DNA of 64,000 nucleotides, taken from assembly GCF_028858725.1 (NCBI RefSeq), contig NC_084790.1, forward strand, positions 33,273,031 to 33,337,030. Direction: 5' to 3'. Both the position numbers and the translations under genes were made by a program. Shown one piece after another: positions 11,399 through 23,800 of the stretch (its first letter is position 1; each line of letters begins with the position of its first letter). The DNA is from Colius striatus. Its lineage: Eukaryota; Chordata; Aves; Coliiformes; Coliidae. A model generated the notes under the pieces. It was not told the origin of the DNA and searched no databases. It saw nothing but the letters and a program-made list of their open reading frames with translations.

Positions 11399-11844
11399 TG
11401 TTGTGGTTTTGTCCAGACGGGGACAAAGAGCCACGAGGGTGCTCACTCACTCCTCCCCCTCCTGCAGAGCAGGGAGGGGTACCGGAGGAAAAGGGAAAAA
11501 CCTGCATAGGTTGAAATAAGAATGGTTTAATAGAACAAAAATAAGAAGAAACAAGTTCTGGAAAAAACAGTTCTAACAGTAAATGAGGGGATAAACAAAG
11601 GAATGGGGTGTGCTGCAGTTGCTCACCACCCAGGACCAGACATGACCGCTCCCGACCGGCCCCGACCGGCAGCCGAACCCGTGGTTCTGCAGCACCACCC
11701 CTGACCAACTCCCTCCCTACATGTACTGGGCATGACGTCAGGATGGTATCAAATACCTGTTGGCCAACCTGGGTCAGCTGTCCATGCTGTACCCCTTCCT
11801 ACTGCCTCATCAAAGTTAACCCTATCCTAGCCCAAACCAGGACA
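11399..11844 (-). mobile_element. 5' LTR of the ERVL provirus
   Basis: A 446-bp LTR with TG...CA ends (plus strand begins TGTTGTGGTTTTG, ends AACCAGGACA). It is closely related over its whole length to the solo LTR at 50604-51041, including the G/C-rich block that differs in repeat number. On the minus strand a TATTAAA-like polyadenylation signal lies in the T-rich middle. Confidence 0.85.
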
Positions 11845-11949
11845 GTGCTGAATTTTTGGCATGTGTTACATATGGGAAAAGCTATCTTCAGGAGCAGATT
11901 TTGAGCTGGGCAGGAGAGTAGTGTATGATACATTACAGTTATTCAGACA

Positions 11950-12730
11950 TTCATGAGGTTCAACAAGGACAAGTGCAGAGTCCTGCACCTGGGAAGGAGC
12001 AACCCCATGCACCAGTACAGGCTGGGGGTGACCTGTAGGAGATCAGCTCCATGGAGAGGGACCTGGGAGTTCTGGTGGACAGCAAACTAAACATGAGCCA
12101 GCAAAGTGCCCACATACCAAAGAGGCCAATGGCATCCTGGGATACATTAATAAGAGTGTGGCTAGCAGGTCAAGGGAGGTTCTGCTCCTCCTGTAACTCT
12201 GATCTGGTAAGGCTGCATCAGGAGTACAGTGTCAGCTCTGGGCTCTCCAGTTCAAAAGCGATAGGGAGCGTCTAGAGAGTCCAGCACAGGGCCACCAAGG
12301 TGATCTGAGAGCTGGAACATCTTAACCTTTCCTTGTGAGGAAAGGCTGCAAGACCAGAGGCTGTTTAGCCTGCAGAAGACTGAGAGAGTACCTTATTAAC
12401 ACTTACAAATACCTGAAGTGTGGATGTAAGGAGGATGGGTTGAGTTTTTTTTTTCTGTAGTGCCCCAGTGATAGGACAAGTTGTAATGGGTTTAAGCTAG
12501 AACACAGGAAGTTCCACTCTAACATGAAGAAAACCTATTTACTATGAGGGAGCACTGACTCAGGCTATACAGGCAGATTGTGGAGTTTCTTTCTCTGAAA
12601 ATTTTCCAAACCTGCCAGAACATTTTTGTATACACCCTGATGGCAGTGAAGCTGCTTTAGCTGGGGTTTAGACTAGATGATCGGAAGAGGTCTCTTCAAA
12701 CCACTACTATTCTGGGATTCTGTGGTTTTG
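11950..12730 (+). mobile_element. CR1 LINE 3' portion
   Basis: Sense-strand CR1 covering the end of ORF2 (the phrases 'GAGGTTCAACAAGGACAAGT' and 'CCTGCACCTGGG' are typical) through the 3'UTR ('TTAGACTAGATGATC'). Many indels and stop codons interrupt the ORF. A T-run at 12446-12456 interrupts it. Starts about 100 bp after the ERVL LTR. Confidence 0.9.
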
Positions 12731-13394
12731 TATTTAACTGGATTTGTCATTCAAAACAAACAATACTCTGCCATTTTATAGGCTGTTCAAAGTAATAGAA
12801 GAATTTAAAAGTCTGTGAAGGTCATTATGTGGAGAACTTTGTGACTTTTGCGTCTGTAGATACCAAAGACTCAAAGCAAATGGACAGAACACCTGGGGGA
12901 TGTATGATTCACAGTGACAATGATAAGTGAAGGCTAATAGAATAAAATTATGAACTATGCTGATTGTAAAGATAAGGGGTCTGATTGCAGTGCACTAAAA
13001 TCTCTAGTATTTTTCCGGGAAATCACTCACTTCAAAGGTGGAATTAAAAGATCTTACGCAAGGCAGACTCTGCTGGGTAATTTGTATACTAGCTGTCCAT
13101 TTTTGTAACTAGGATATATAGTATTTAGAAAATCTTACCAAAAGCTGTTGTGTGCTGCCTTTTACATGCTAGCTTTGGCTATCATTTTTTGCAAAGAGGC
13201 AGGCAGATTTCTACCTATGTCCTGCACCACTGAAGTAGTGTGAGGGGTATTTTTAAGGTCTTAAATGGCTGAGCAAAGAAACACAGACTTTCTGATCCTA
13301 AGTAAGCAGCTCACACTGTTTTTATGGCCAGTGTCATACATCATCTGCTCACAGTAGGGCCTTTTTACTGTTCTGGATCCAATATGCCAGAAAC
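12731..13394. other. Intron, no recognised element
   Basis: AT-rich intron without a named repeat. Confidence 0.5.
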
Positions 13395-13800
13395 ATGTGT
13401 AAGAGGGCAGGTTTACATTGGATCAAACCAATGGCCTACCTCTTTCAGTGTCCTATCTCCAGGACTGGCTAAAGGTAGATATTTTATAAAAGTGAAAGTA
13501 CAGGGCAAAGCAATACTTTTCCTAACATTCTGTCATTGATCTCATTCTCTATTTTTAGTCCCAGAGGTTCTCGGGCTATAAATAGATGTGCTGCATTTCG
13601 TGATCCTCAGTGGAATTATCCTCTGTGAGCTTGTCCAGCCTGTACTTCGTTGAACCTGCGGCACCTTTATCTGTCTACAGTACTTCGTGCATGTATTCCA
13701 CCAGTCTGCCACCAGTTGCATGAAAATCTATTTCTTTCTGATGATTTTGAATCTTGTTATTTGTACCTTCATTTGCTCTCACAGATGATTTTTTAGAATT
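13395..13800 (-). mobile_element. Ancient, highly diverged CR1-like fragment
   Basis: The phrase around 13418-13460 (GGATCAAACCAATGGCCTACC, then CAGTGTCCTATCTCC) resembles the 3' part of old archosaur/turtle CR1 families read antisense; later text (stretches near 13630-13780) fits the upstream part. Divergence is high, so boundaries are approximate. Confidence 0.5.
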
Positions 13801-16800
13801 TTAGTCTATGGGATGGGGGAAATGCATTATGTTTTCCTGCAGTGAGGAGGGCCGTTGTTTTCCATGACTCTACACTTAAAGGAATTCTTAGGAGAGACAT
13901 GATTCCCAGTGCACCTCTCAAGCACTCAATAAATTGTTGCTGAAAATGGTTGCATAATCAAAAGTGGAAATCATATCCTCACTGACAAATTCTACATTGT
14001 CTTGTAGCAGCCTGAGAAGACTTGTGAAAGGAACAAGGTAATCTTGGGAGGGATCGTACTGTTGTGCAATTGGAGCGGAGTTTACAAAGTAGTCTTTGTA
14101 GAAAAAGGACCCTGGAAAGCATTAGCCGTGATCCTGAGCAGCAACTGAATTTGACAGTCAAGAACACAATCTCTATTGTTTTCTAACTATGCAGGAGAAG
14201 GCTCAGACTTCATAAATAAATGGAATTGATGTTTGTCTACTTGCCAGAAATGTTTATATTTCTTCAAAGATATCTCTAAATAATCAGCAGATCAGCTAAG
14301 TAGCAATAGAAAATGCCATCTGACCTAAGCAAATAATTAGCTTTTTGATGTAAGAGAGAAGAAGCAGCATAACTAGGAATGAAGAGTTCAGAAGGTTCCA
14401 TCACTTGTCAATTCTCTGCCCATGGTCTGCTGGCAATGTGAAGAATTTAGAAAGTTAAGCTTGCAGCAAAGAGGATAAATTTGGAAAAATTAGAATAGGG
14501 CTTACTCATCTGTTATTTCCCTGGCTTTCCCAGCTAGTTTGACCTGATTTTTTGTATGTCTAAGCCTGGCTTGAGATAGGAACCCAGATCACACCCTTAT
14601 GTGTGTGAGTAGAAAGTAGGTGTTTGAAGAAAAGAAGAAAACAAGAGAAGATATATTAGCTATCTCCATCTTTTTTTGTCTTCAGAGGAAATTTACAGTT
14701 ACTTCTTTGTCATTTTAAACTCTTATTGCTGCTGTTATTATCGTTGTTGCTTCTACAGTTTTTAAAGTTGATCTAGGGAAATTATATCCAATAAATAACA
14801 GGAGAAAAAGAATCTGCTGTTGTGCTGGTAACAGTCAGGTAAATCAAATGATTGAGACTAAAGGAGGAAAGTGTTTATGAAAGAACAAAAAATGAGCAGT
14901 TGCATCTTTCCTCTGCAGTGATTTGTGTGAGAGCCATATGTATGATACAAATTGCTTTGGCCTGAATGGGTGCTTGTCCTTTGTATGGATAGCTTAGGTT
15001 AACTGAAATTTATTTTCCTTCCCTACCCAATGCCTCAGTGCAGAGAAACTGTGTGTTAACTTTCCTGAGAGCTAATGCATAGTTAATAGTTCATAATATA
15101 CATTCATAGTTTTGCAACCTTCTCTAATATTTAAGGTAGTAGCTGAGAAATATTTGGACTTATTCTCAGAAAAAGAGGATGGTGTAACACAACACCTCAT
15201 CTTACCCACTGCTTCAATTGGTAAAAGCAGATCCATGATGATGCACAAGCATTGATATGGAATGTGGCTGACCACAAGACCTAAATAAGTTCCAAGTGAC
15301 TCTCCAGTTGGTGAAATTATAGCTTAAGCTGCTAAACATCTCCATGGGATGGGAATTCAGACTTGTTCTCTTCTCCAACCCAATATAACAATTTTAGTGC
15401 AAGATATTTGTAAAGCATTCTGTATAAGGATGAGGTTTAAGATGTTCCAAGGTTTGACTTTTTTTTCCTGAGCTAGATGAAAGAATGATTGTGATGTTAA
15501 AAGTGGAAACTTTGTCTATAAGTATAATGTACATGTACTTTTTGTTTTCCCCTGCATTTTGTGCAAGTTATAGAACTGTCTTCTGTTGCCTTTCTTTAGC
15601 CAAGATATTTTAGAAAGGGTTTCCCAGAATAGTAGTACATCCAGCTATTTGGAACAGAAATATTTCATTGTATATGAGTTCCATGGAGTTAAATTCACAA
15701 GATATGAGACACATGAGAAGATGTTGGAAAGCGAAGTGTAGTTAATTAGAAGTGCTAGCATGCTTCTTTGGGGTATGCACAGATGGTGTTTGCCTATAAT
15801 TGCCAAACTGTTGGAGAGTGTCAGGAGGACTGTGTTGTCTGTGCCTTTTGAATTGGTATTCTCCCGCAGTGAAAATCCCATTAATGATACATTATTCTGC
15901 AAGCCATAGTGTCCTGACCAAAGGCTTGTGTTTGTGAGTACTAATGTCACAGCCAAAAAGTAATTTTTGTGGAGAATAATACTAATGTGGCTTCTGGTTC
16001 TTTTACAGCATAGAAATTCCAGCTTTTGCCTTAATGTTTTGCCTGTGTGTATGAGATCTGCCCTGATACTATTAGCAGTGCTCTTTTTACACACTTCGCT
16101 CATCTGAGTAGCTTTGATGTAAAACTATGAGTTTCTCTCTCACATTTGATGGGATGCCTTGATTGTGTTAGTTTACAACTGAATTACCAGAGTAAACATG
16201 AGTTAGATTTGATGTTCAACAAGAGTGAGTGAGATCATGAAGAGGATAAGAAATTTGAGGAAACAAGTATTCAATTTTTCATGGCTTCTTTTCACACTAT
16301 GAGTGTAAAAGCTACACACACTATGTATATAGCTTTTCATGTGTTATCCCTGATGAAATTTTACACATGCAGAAGATTAAAATCCTTTTCTGATATTTAG
16401 ACAGTGAACTTCCTCATAAGTCACTGTGGTGAGGGAATAATATCCTATAGGAAGGCAAGGGATAAAATAGTAAGAGAAAAAAGAAATATTGCTTTCTGCT
16501 TTTCACTTTTTCCTTGTAAATAACCTGTCTTAAAGTGCTCCTGAAATCAAGAAGATGGGGAATGGATGACTTGGAAGCTTTAGTTGTTATTACAGGCACA
16601 CAGCAAACTGGCATTTATGACATAACCAACAATTCAGAATTTCCTTAGCACTCAAGAAAAGGCTTTGTGAATCTTTCTTTGTACTTCTGTGGCATTTGTC
16701 TTTTCATCTCTGAGCATAGTTGTCATCTGAGTCATGTGCTACATTCATTGTCAGGTGGGGTGTCATAGCAATGACAGCACAATTGCTTGCTGCATGAAAT

Positions 16801-16889
16801 TTGGAGATGGTTGACTTTCAGAGCTCAGTATTTGCTCACATACAATCACAATACTTTGTACTGAGATTGATTCCTGGATGAGCTGGCTA
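13801..16889. other. Intron, no recognised element
   Basis: AT-rich intron. A 152-codon minus-strand frame at 15645-16103 has no recognisable domain and normal intron composition; I treat it as chance. Confidence 0.5.
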
Positions 16890-18180
16890 TGAATAAAGTC
16901 AGATTTGTAAACATTAATGAGGTCACCCCTCAGTCTCCTCTTCTCCAAGCTGAAGAGCCCCAGCTCCCTCAGCTTTTCATTGTGAGGGAGGTGCTTCACT
17001 CCCTTCATCATCTTTTTGGCCCTGCACTGAACTCTCTCCAGCAGCTCCCTGTCCTTCTTGAACTGAGGGGCCCAGAACTGGACACAATATTCCACACGTG
17101 GTCTCATCAGGGCAGAGGAGAGGGGGAGGAGAACCTCTCTCAACCTACTAACCATCCCCCTTCTAATACATCACAAGATGCCATTGGTCTTCTTGGCCAT
17201 GACGACACATTGCTGGCTCACGATCATCCTGCTGTCCACCAGGACCGCTACGTCCCTTTCCCCTATACTACTCTCTTTAACAGTTCATTCCCCAACCTGT
17301 ACTGGTACATGGGGTTATTCTTCCGCAGAGACAAGACTCTCCACTTGCCCTTGTTGAATTTCATTAGATTTCTCCCTGCCCAAACCTCTAGCCTGTCCAG
17401 GTCTCGTTGGATGGCAGCACAGCCTTCTGCTGTGTCAGTCACTCTCCCCAGTTTAGTATCATCAGCAGGCTTGCTGACAGTGCCCTCTGTTCCGTCATTG
17501 AGATCATTAATGAATATATTGAACAGTACCAGTCCCAGCACTCACCCTTGATGGACTCCACTAGGTACAGGCCTCCAACTAGACACTGCCCCATTGATCA
17601 CCATTCTCTGCCTTCTTCCCTTCAACCAGTTAACAGTCCACCTCGGCTGCTTGATCATCCAGCCTACACTTTCTCAGTTTTGCTGTGAGGATGCTGTGGG
17701 AGACTGTGTCAAATGCTTTACTGATAAAGATAAAACACATCCACTGCACTACCACCATCTATCCAGCTGGTTACATCTTCATTAAAAGGCTATCAGGTTG
17801 GTCAAACATGACTTCCCTTTGGTAAAGCCATGTTGACTGCTCCTAATGACCCTCTTGTCCTTTAAATGCCTGGAGACAGCACCTAGGGATGGAGGTGAGG
17901 CTGACAGGTCTGTAGTTTCCCAGGTCCTCCTTCTTCCCTTTTTGAAGACTGGAGTGACATTTATTTTCCTCCAGTCCTCAGGCACCTCTCCTGTTCTCCA
18001 AGACTCACTGAAGATGATGGAGAGTGGTTTAGCAATGACTTCTGCCAGCTCTCTCAGCACCTGCAGGTCCATCTCATCAGGGCCCATGGATTTATGTATA
18101 TCCAGATTGCTCAACTGATCCTTAACCCAGTCTTCATAATCTAAACAAAACTCCTTTAACCTGACTTCCTCATTCTAGGG
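16890..18180 (-). mobile_element. CR1 LINE with RT-domain remnants
   Basis: Antisense CR1 of about 1.3 kb. On the minus strand 18114-17782 encodes the N-terminal RT region (KSMGPDEMDLQVLRELA, then ITPVFKKG-type sequence). The stretch 17541-17263 holds the palm segment with an A-D-D catalytic motif (KPADDTKL) and continues into [14 protein letters not shown]. The part 17155-16900 is the C-terminal domain. Several frameshifts separate the blocks, so no protein is made. The 3'UTR end is missing at the left. Confidence 0.9.
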
Positions 18181-18570
18181 CTTCTGAGGACAATCTCCAG
18201 CAGTATGGACTCTTTACAATGGAATCTTTACAGCTTTATTTCCCAAGGTTCCTTTTCCCTGATAAAATTCTTCTGAATTATTGCTTTAATGAGGACAATT
18301 TTTTTCTAATTTTAGGTTGTGATAAATTATTACAGTATCAGTTAGAACTTGCATAGCCAATTTCATTTTTCATCTATTTTCATTTTAAAAAAATGTTAAT
18401 TACTTTATTAGTAATAATTCCTTGGGAATTATAGTACTTCTTTTTCCCAGTTGTTTGTTTTCCACTGATTTAGTTCCTGTTGTCAGCATTCAGTTTGAAT
18501 GATGCATCTTCATCTGGTATGTCTAAGTTACATCTTTTTTCTTTTCCTCTGCCCCTTTTGTTTCTGATAA
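18181..18570. other. Intron, no recognised element
   Basis: AT-rich spacer between two antisense CR1 fragments. Confidence 0.5.
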
Positions 18571-18836
18571 GAATCATAAAATGATAGAATCATTACAGTT
18601 GGAAAAGACATTTAAGATCATCAAGTCCAACAACTAACCTTAAACTACCAGGCCCATCACTAAACTAAACCCTCAGTGCCTCATCTATGTGCCTTTTCAA
18701 TATCTCCAGGAGTGGTGACCCCAGCACCTCCCTGGGCAGCCCGTTCTAATGCTTAATAACCTTAATGATAAAAAAGTTCTTCCTAATGTCCAATCTAAAC
18801 CTCCCCTGGCACAAATTGAACCCATTTCCTCTTGAT
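18571..18836 (-). mobile_element. CR1 LINE 3' tail
   Basis: Read antisense it begins at the CR1 3' end (GAATCATAAAATGATAGAATC, then ATCATCAAGTCCAAC) and runs into the 3'UTR and end of ORF2 (CCTCCCTGGGCAGCCCGTTC). It is a short 5'-truncated copy. Confidence 0.88.
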
Positions 18837-20149
18837 GTATGGATCTATGATGGATTGACTGTAAAAAGGAGGAACGCCTTCTAGGCATTGCTTCAAAAGC
18901 CCTGTGAATGTGCAACCTCTCACCCCGAGTGTAGAGCTAGCCCAAGTCCTGCCATACAATGTACCTGGTGTTGAATGTTTTTTGTTATCGTTAGATGTGT
19001 TTAAAGAGTGGTTTGAGTTTTGAGTGCTGGGGCCAGAGGGGATTCTCTGCAATAGAGAGCTGTTCTGCTGGTGTAGTTTCAGTGCTCTGTGAATTAATTT
19101 GGTATGTCATGTCCAGTGTTCTTGAGTGGCCAGTATACAGATGCATTGCCAGGGTTATTCAGTTAAGCTTGGTAAACTGTCATGATGAAGTCTAGCTTGG
19201 CTTCTGCTGTAGCTGTTTCAGTGGCAGTGAGTGAAGTCAGAACGAGACACGTAGCTCAGCTGATCATAAGGAAAGTGGAAATATTTCCTGGCTCCACTGA
19301 TGAACAGATTTCACTCCGTCTTATTCCTGGATAGGAAGGTAATACTAAGTACATAATTCCTCGACGTTCTTAGGATGTACTTGCTGATGAAAGTAAAATT
19401 GTTCAAAGCAATACCTTCAGTTATGATACTGCCCAATTATGTTATTGTTAAGTTTAGAAGATATAGCATGAATTACCCCTCAGACCTTTGCTGTCTGAAC
19501 CAATTGCAAGGGAGCATGAGCCAATAGCAAGCAATGAGTATATAACTACTTGCATCTTGAAGAATGTTTCCAGTCCTTCCAGCCCTTTACAAGGGCTGCA
19601 AATACTTTCTGCTGGAAGCAGATTGCAGGGGAGTGTTGATTGCTAAATGATTCAAGGATAGTTGCATCTTTTGAAAATATTGTGAGGGATGCACTGTATG
19701 AACTTCTTTTCAGGTGTAAGTCTTTCCCTTCCACTTACAACTGTGGGGAGCAGGTCTGTGGCTTTCTACAGGAACGTAAAGCTATAGCCAGGCCACAAAG
19801 GCTACCTGAGCAAGACTGCTTCCTGGCATCACGCAAAGTCTGATTTACCCAGAACACCTTCCTATCTGCTTGGATTCTTTTCAGGTGTATGTTGTGCTCC
19901 AGCTCCTTACTATAACAGAGACTAAAAGATAACCACACAGCAGATTAGAGAGACAAGGAGATCTAGATCACTGTCTGTCATTTCATAGCTAACTTGCCTC
20001 TGCTTCCTTGCAGTCCACCCAGTTCACCACCTTGAGCACCAGCTTTCTAAACACTACTGTAGCTTAATCTACTACCAACTAGAAACAGACAGAAAGCGAA
20101 ACCAGAGCAGGATGATGAGAAAAATACATACAGCATTTTAAGATCTCCT
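18837..20149. other. Intron, no recognised element
   Basis: No repeat or exon recognised. Short open frames lack family resemblance. Confidence 0.5.
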
Positions 20150-20867
20150 TCTCCCACCCCCACCCCTTCCTGAGTTCAGCTACCTGCTCCTGGTATCTCT
20201 ACTTCCACCTGTGGCACAGTGGTGCAGTGAATGGGGGTTTTGGTCAGTGTGTCACTAATGGTCTCTGCCACTCCTTCCTCCTCAAGGTGGGAGGACTTCT
20301 CACATTCTCCCCCTACTCTAATGCTCCCTCTCACAGGGTACAGTCCTTCATGAATCCCGCTGGCATGAGTCCTTCCCTTGTGCTGCAGCTCCTCACAGAC
20401 CTCTCCCTGTGGGTCTTCCATGCAGCAGCAGAAGTCCAGGCATATTCTGCTCCAATGCCACCTCCCCATAGAGTCACAGTCCTTCCGGGCACAGCCACCT
20501 CCTCTGCTGTGTGGTCCCCCACAAGCTGCCAGCAGAGCTCAGCTCCACCATTAACCCTCTGTGGGTTGCAGTGGGGCAGCTGCAGTCACCACAGGATGCA
20601 GGTGGAGGTATCTCTGCTCTGGCACCCCTCTTTTCCTACCCCCTCACTGACCATAGGGGCTGCATGGTTCCTTCTCTCTCACGCAATGGCTTCCACCACC
20701 CCCCAGAAAAACAACCATCCTCTTCTGGCTTCTTAAAAACTGATTTCAGAAGCAACTGATAGTCTCAGTCCCAGAGGTGGGTCTAACTTAGACCTGGGGA
20801 GTTTTAAGCAGCTTCTTACAGGACCCACCATTATAGCCCCTTCCCTGCTACCAGAAATGGTTCCACA
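20150..20867 (-). mobile_element. LTR fragment, 1.1-kb avian ERV LTR family
   Basis: The right end, read on the minus strand (CCATTTCTGGTAGC, then GGGGCTATAATGG and CTGTAAGAAGCTGC), matches the 5' start of the LTR at 46891. The left part is a degenerate array of about 60-bp GC-rich units (phrases like CAGTCCTTCATGAA and CAGCTCCTCACAGAC) also present at 29820-30450, 40270-40500 and 59750-60000. It is truncated at both ends, and the left boundary is uncertain. Confidence 0.65.
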
Positions 20868-23800
20868 CAAACCCAGTACTCTTTCATATCCTTTTTGCTT
20901 CCACTCGTTTTCTTTTCTCTTTCCTGTACTGTCCATCTGTATGGCCAGCATTAGTGGCTAAAGAAATGCTAACTTATCTTCTGATTATTGCCCCTTGAGA
21001 TAAGAAAGTTCATAATCTCTGTCTCTCTGGGTGTTGATTTCAGTTCATCAATATTTCTCTATCTTCTGCTTGTCACATAACCTGTCAAGAGCTTTCAAGT
21101 GGGCTTGCTCCTATTTGAAACATGTTTGCAACTGGAAAACAGGGCTGGAAATATGCATGTCCCCATATCAGTAGGAGAGCAGAAAAAGGGTCTGTGTGGC
21201 ATATTTATATACCACTGTGTGGCGGCATGTAAAGAGTCTTTCAAGAAAGACGGCTTAAAAATCAGGAAAATAAAACCAAGCAAACAAAACCAAAAGATGC
21301 AGTAGGTAATATAGTTGCTGTTTTTCCAGGGAGATGATGTCCTATCCAGCCCTTACATGGGAGGTCTTCCAGAGAAGTTTGAGAAGGGACCAACGATTCT
21401 AGAGATTTGAACTGAGTATGTACTGCGTTTTGACTGCTTCTCAGGATTCTCCCTGAAAGTAACGCTGTTGCAGCAAGTAATCACTTGAAGATGTAGGAAA
21501 AAGCCTTTATATGAATAAGCCAGCTGGTCTGTGAATATCTTGTTATGAAATGCTGATTGAAATACTATTATTTTTTGCAGGAGGTTGCTTTATTTTTGTA
21601 ACTAGGGCCTTGCTGCAGTTCTTTGAACATCTGGATATACAGAAATATTTTGTGATTAGATTGCAAAGTTTTTTTTAGTAGTCATGCTGCTCTCTTTTCA
21701 TTAGATCTTCTGTACTGCCAAGACTTTGCACAGATTGTATCTGACTGAAAAGCAGTTTGTGCACAAGACTGAATCCTGTAAGGATGGGTGATATGGTTGA
21801 CCATTCCCCCAAGATTTCTGGATGGCTCCTCATGTGAAGCAGAAATCCTTATATTAAGCTTGACTCTAGCTGCATTGCAAGCAGTTTGCTGACCTCTCTG
21901 TTAGCTGGGCTTCCACTGCAGCTGGAAGGAGAAACGTGTGAGGAGTGGAAGGCAGCAATTTTACCTACTACTGCCTCCTCAGTGCTTTAAATGCTTGATC
22001 ATCTCCTCGAGTCCCACCAAAGCTGTGGAATAATGTGTGAGAGCAGGAGGGCAGGTGGCTGTTGACCTCTGGACCCAAGTCACTTCAGCAGGCAATTTAG
22101 GATTGCAGAGGTCTGAGCCATATGGCTCAGCCTATTATGAGGGGAGTATAGAAGTCATATTAAAGTAATATTTGATTCACTGTGCTTACTACTTACTGAC
22201 ACATTAAAGAGCTACTTGAAATATCTTTTTTTCTCAGTGTACAATTTAAAAAAAAGATTCCATCTCACATCACATGAATGTAGAAATGCTTTAGAAATTG
22301 GATCTAAATGATGGAGGACCTCCAGTGAGCTTGTAAGGGGCTTCCCTTTTCATGACCAATATGATGCAATGTGGGGTTAGCTGCTTGTTCAGATATTCTT
22401 TCTTGGAAACCATACAAGAAAATGTAGTAGTTCCTTCTACTGAGTCCCAGAGAAAGAGACTTTGATAGAGTGCAGAATCACTCTTGTGTGGACCATAAAA
22501 TAATGAGAGCTTTTGGAAGCCCACCAAAGCATAGAACACATTTTTACCATGTAAAACTTGAGAGGGACAAGAGTGTAACAGATTTCTGGAGTTTTAAGGA
22601 TTAGTTCTTCTATGCCAGGTATGACTTTTGTATCTAGAGCTCATGCCAGTATGCTATGACAGAGACAAACCCAAGCAACCTTTATAATTGATGAGAAATT
22701 CTTATGTTTGAACAGTTGATTCTGTTGATTATTTAACTCATATTGAGTTAATAATTTATGTAGCGAAGTCTGCATAGCCTCATGTATGCCCCAGGAAGAT
22801 GCAAGATAAAGATTCTGTGTAAATCTCCTTGCTCATTTGTTACAATGTTATCTCCTACTTAATGAGCTGAGCATAGGAGCCTTCTCAAATAGACACCATT
22901 TTGGAAGGCATGAATATTGCTTTATAGTTGAAAACACAAACTGATACATTTTTATTATTATGGAGCTCTGATTTTGTCAGTAATTTACTCTTCTGTTTGT
23001 AAACACTGCGTGGATGCTGCTTTATTCTGGTGGAGACACAGCCTTGAATTCAGCAGGAGCTACTATCACTCTCACATGGTTTATTATAAAAGCAGGAGAC
23101 TGAAGCTCAAATTCTCCTTTAGAGTACATTTTTAATCCCTTCAGGCCTGATACGATGACTGAAGGCAGGATGGAGAGTACATGCATACTTTCATTTCTGA
23201 TGACCATAAAGCTTAAAAATAGATGGCTTCCCTCTGTGGAATAAATAACTTCTTAAATCTATGAGTATGTGTGTGTGTGAATGAACTAAAAATACAAACT
23301 ACACCCCATTATAAATACCTTTCCTCTGCCTCTCTCTGTACAAGATATGTTGTCTGAAGCCTGCATTTCAATGTATCTCAATTTGCTGCTGTATTGCTGA
23401 AAATGTTTTACACTTTCCCTTCCTCCTTTGTGAAAATATTCCTCTATTGATGCAAAGCTTGATTGCATTTCCTTTTGCCTATATCATTGTACAAATTATG
23501 ATGGAGAGAATCCCAGGAACGATGTGGTCTTGTGGATCCATTGTGTAGAGCCAGGATGAGTCATGCAGACACTTTCTTTCTTGCTACCTGGAAATTCAGG
23601 GGCTGCCTAGAGTACCTCAGACCAAACAAGTAGAAAAAGATTGTCTGAGAAGGCATATCTAAATTTAGTGAGCTATCATCAATATGTTGCCAGGTAAGGA
23701 ACCTAGAAACATACAACATAAATCTGAATTTATGTTTTGAGAAAGATTCACTCCTCAAAAGACAGCAGAAAGTGCAGGGAATGTAGAGGTTGGTACCAAA

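Larger units (their letters stand above)
9550..11844 (-). mobile_element. 3'-truncated ERVL provirus, antisense
   Basis: On the minus strand the order is 5' LTR (11399-11844), primer-binding site (11377-11393), gag remnant, aspartic protease, then reverse transcriptase, breaking off near 9550. Integrase and the 3' LTR are absent. The internal part is only about 1.85 kb, far shorter than a full ERVL (several kb), so gag is also shortened. Frameshifts and stops interrupt every gene, so it cannot be active. Sequence from about 9402 to 9549 is unassigned. Confidence 0.85.

Noticed and set aside
15645..16103. 152-codon minus-strand open frame
   Set aside because: No recognisable family, AT-rich intron composition, no flanking signals; most likely chance.
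17407..17688. Plus-strand open frames over 16889-18118
   Set aside because: They are the reverse strand of the antisense CR1 ORF2; the minus strand carries the recognisable RT motifs.
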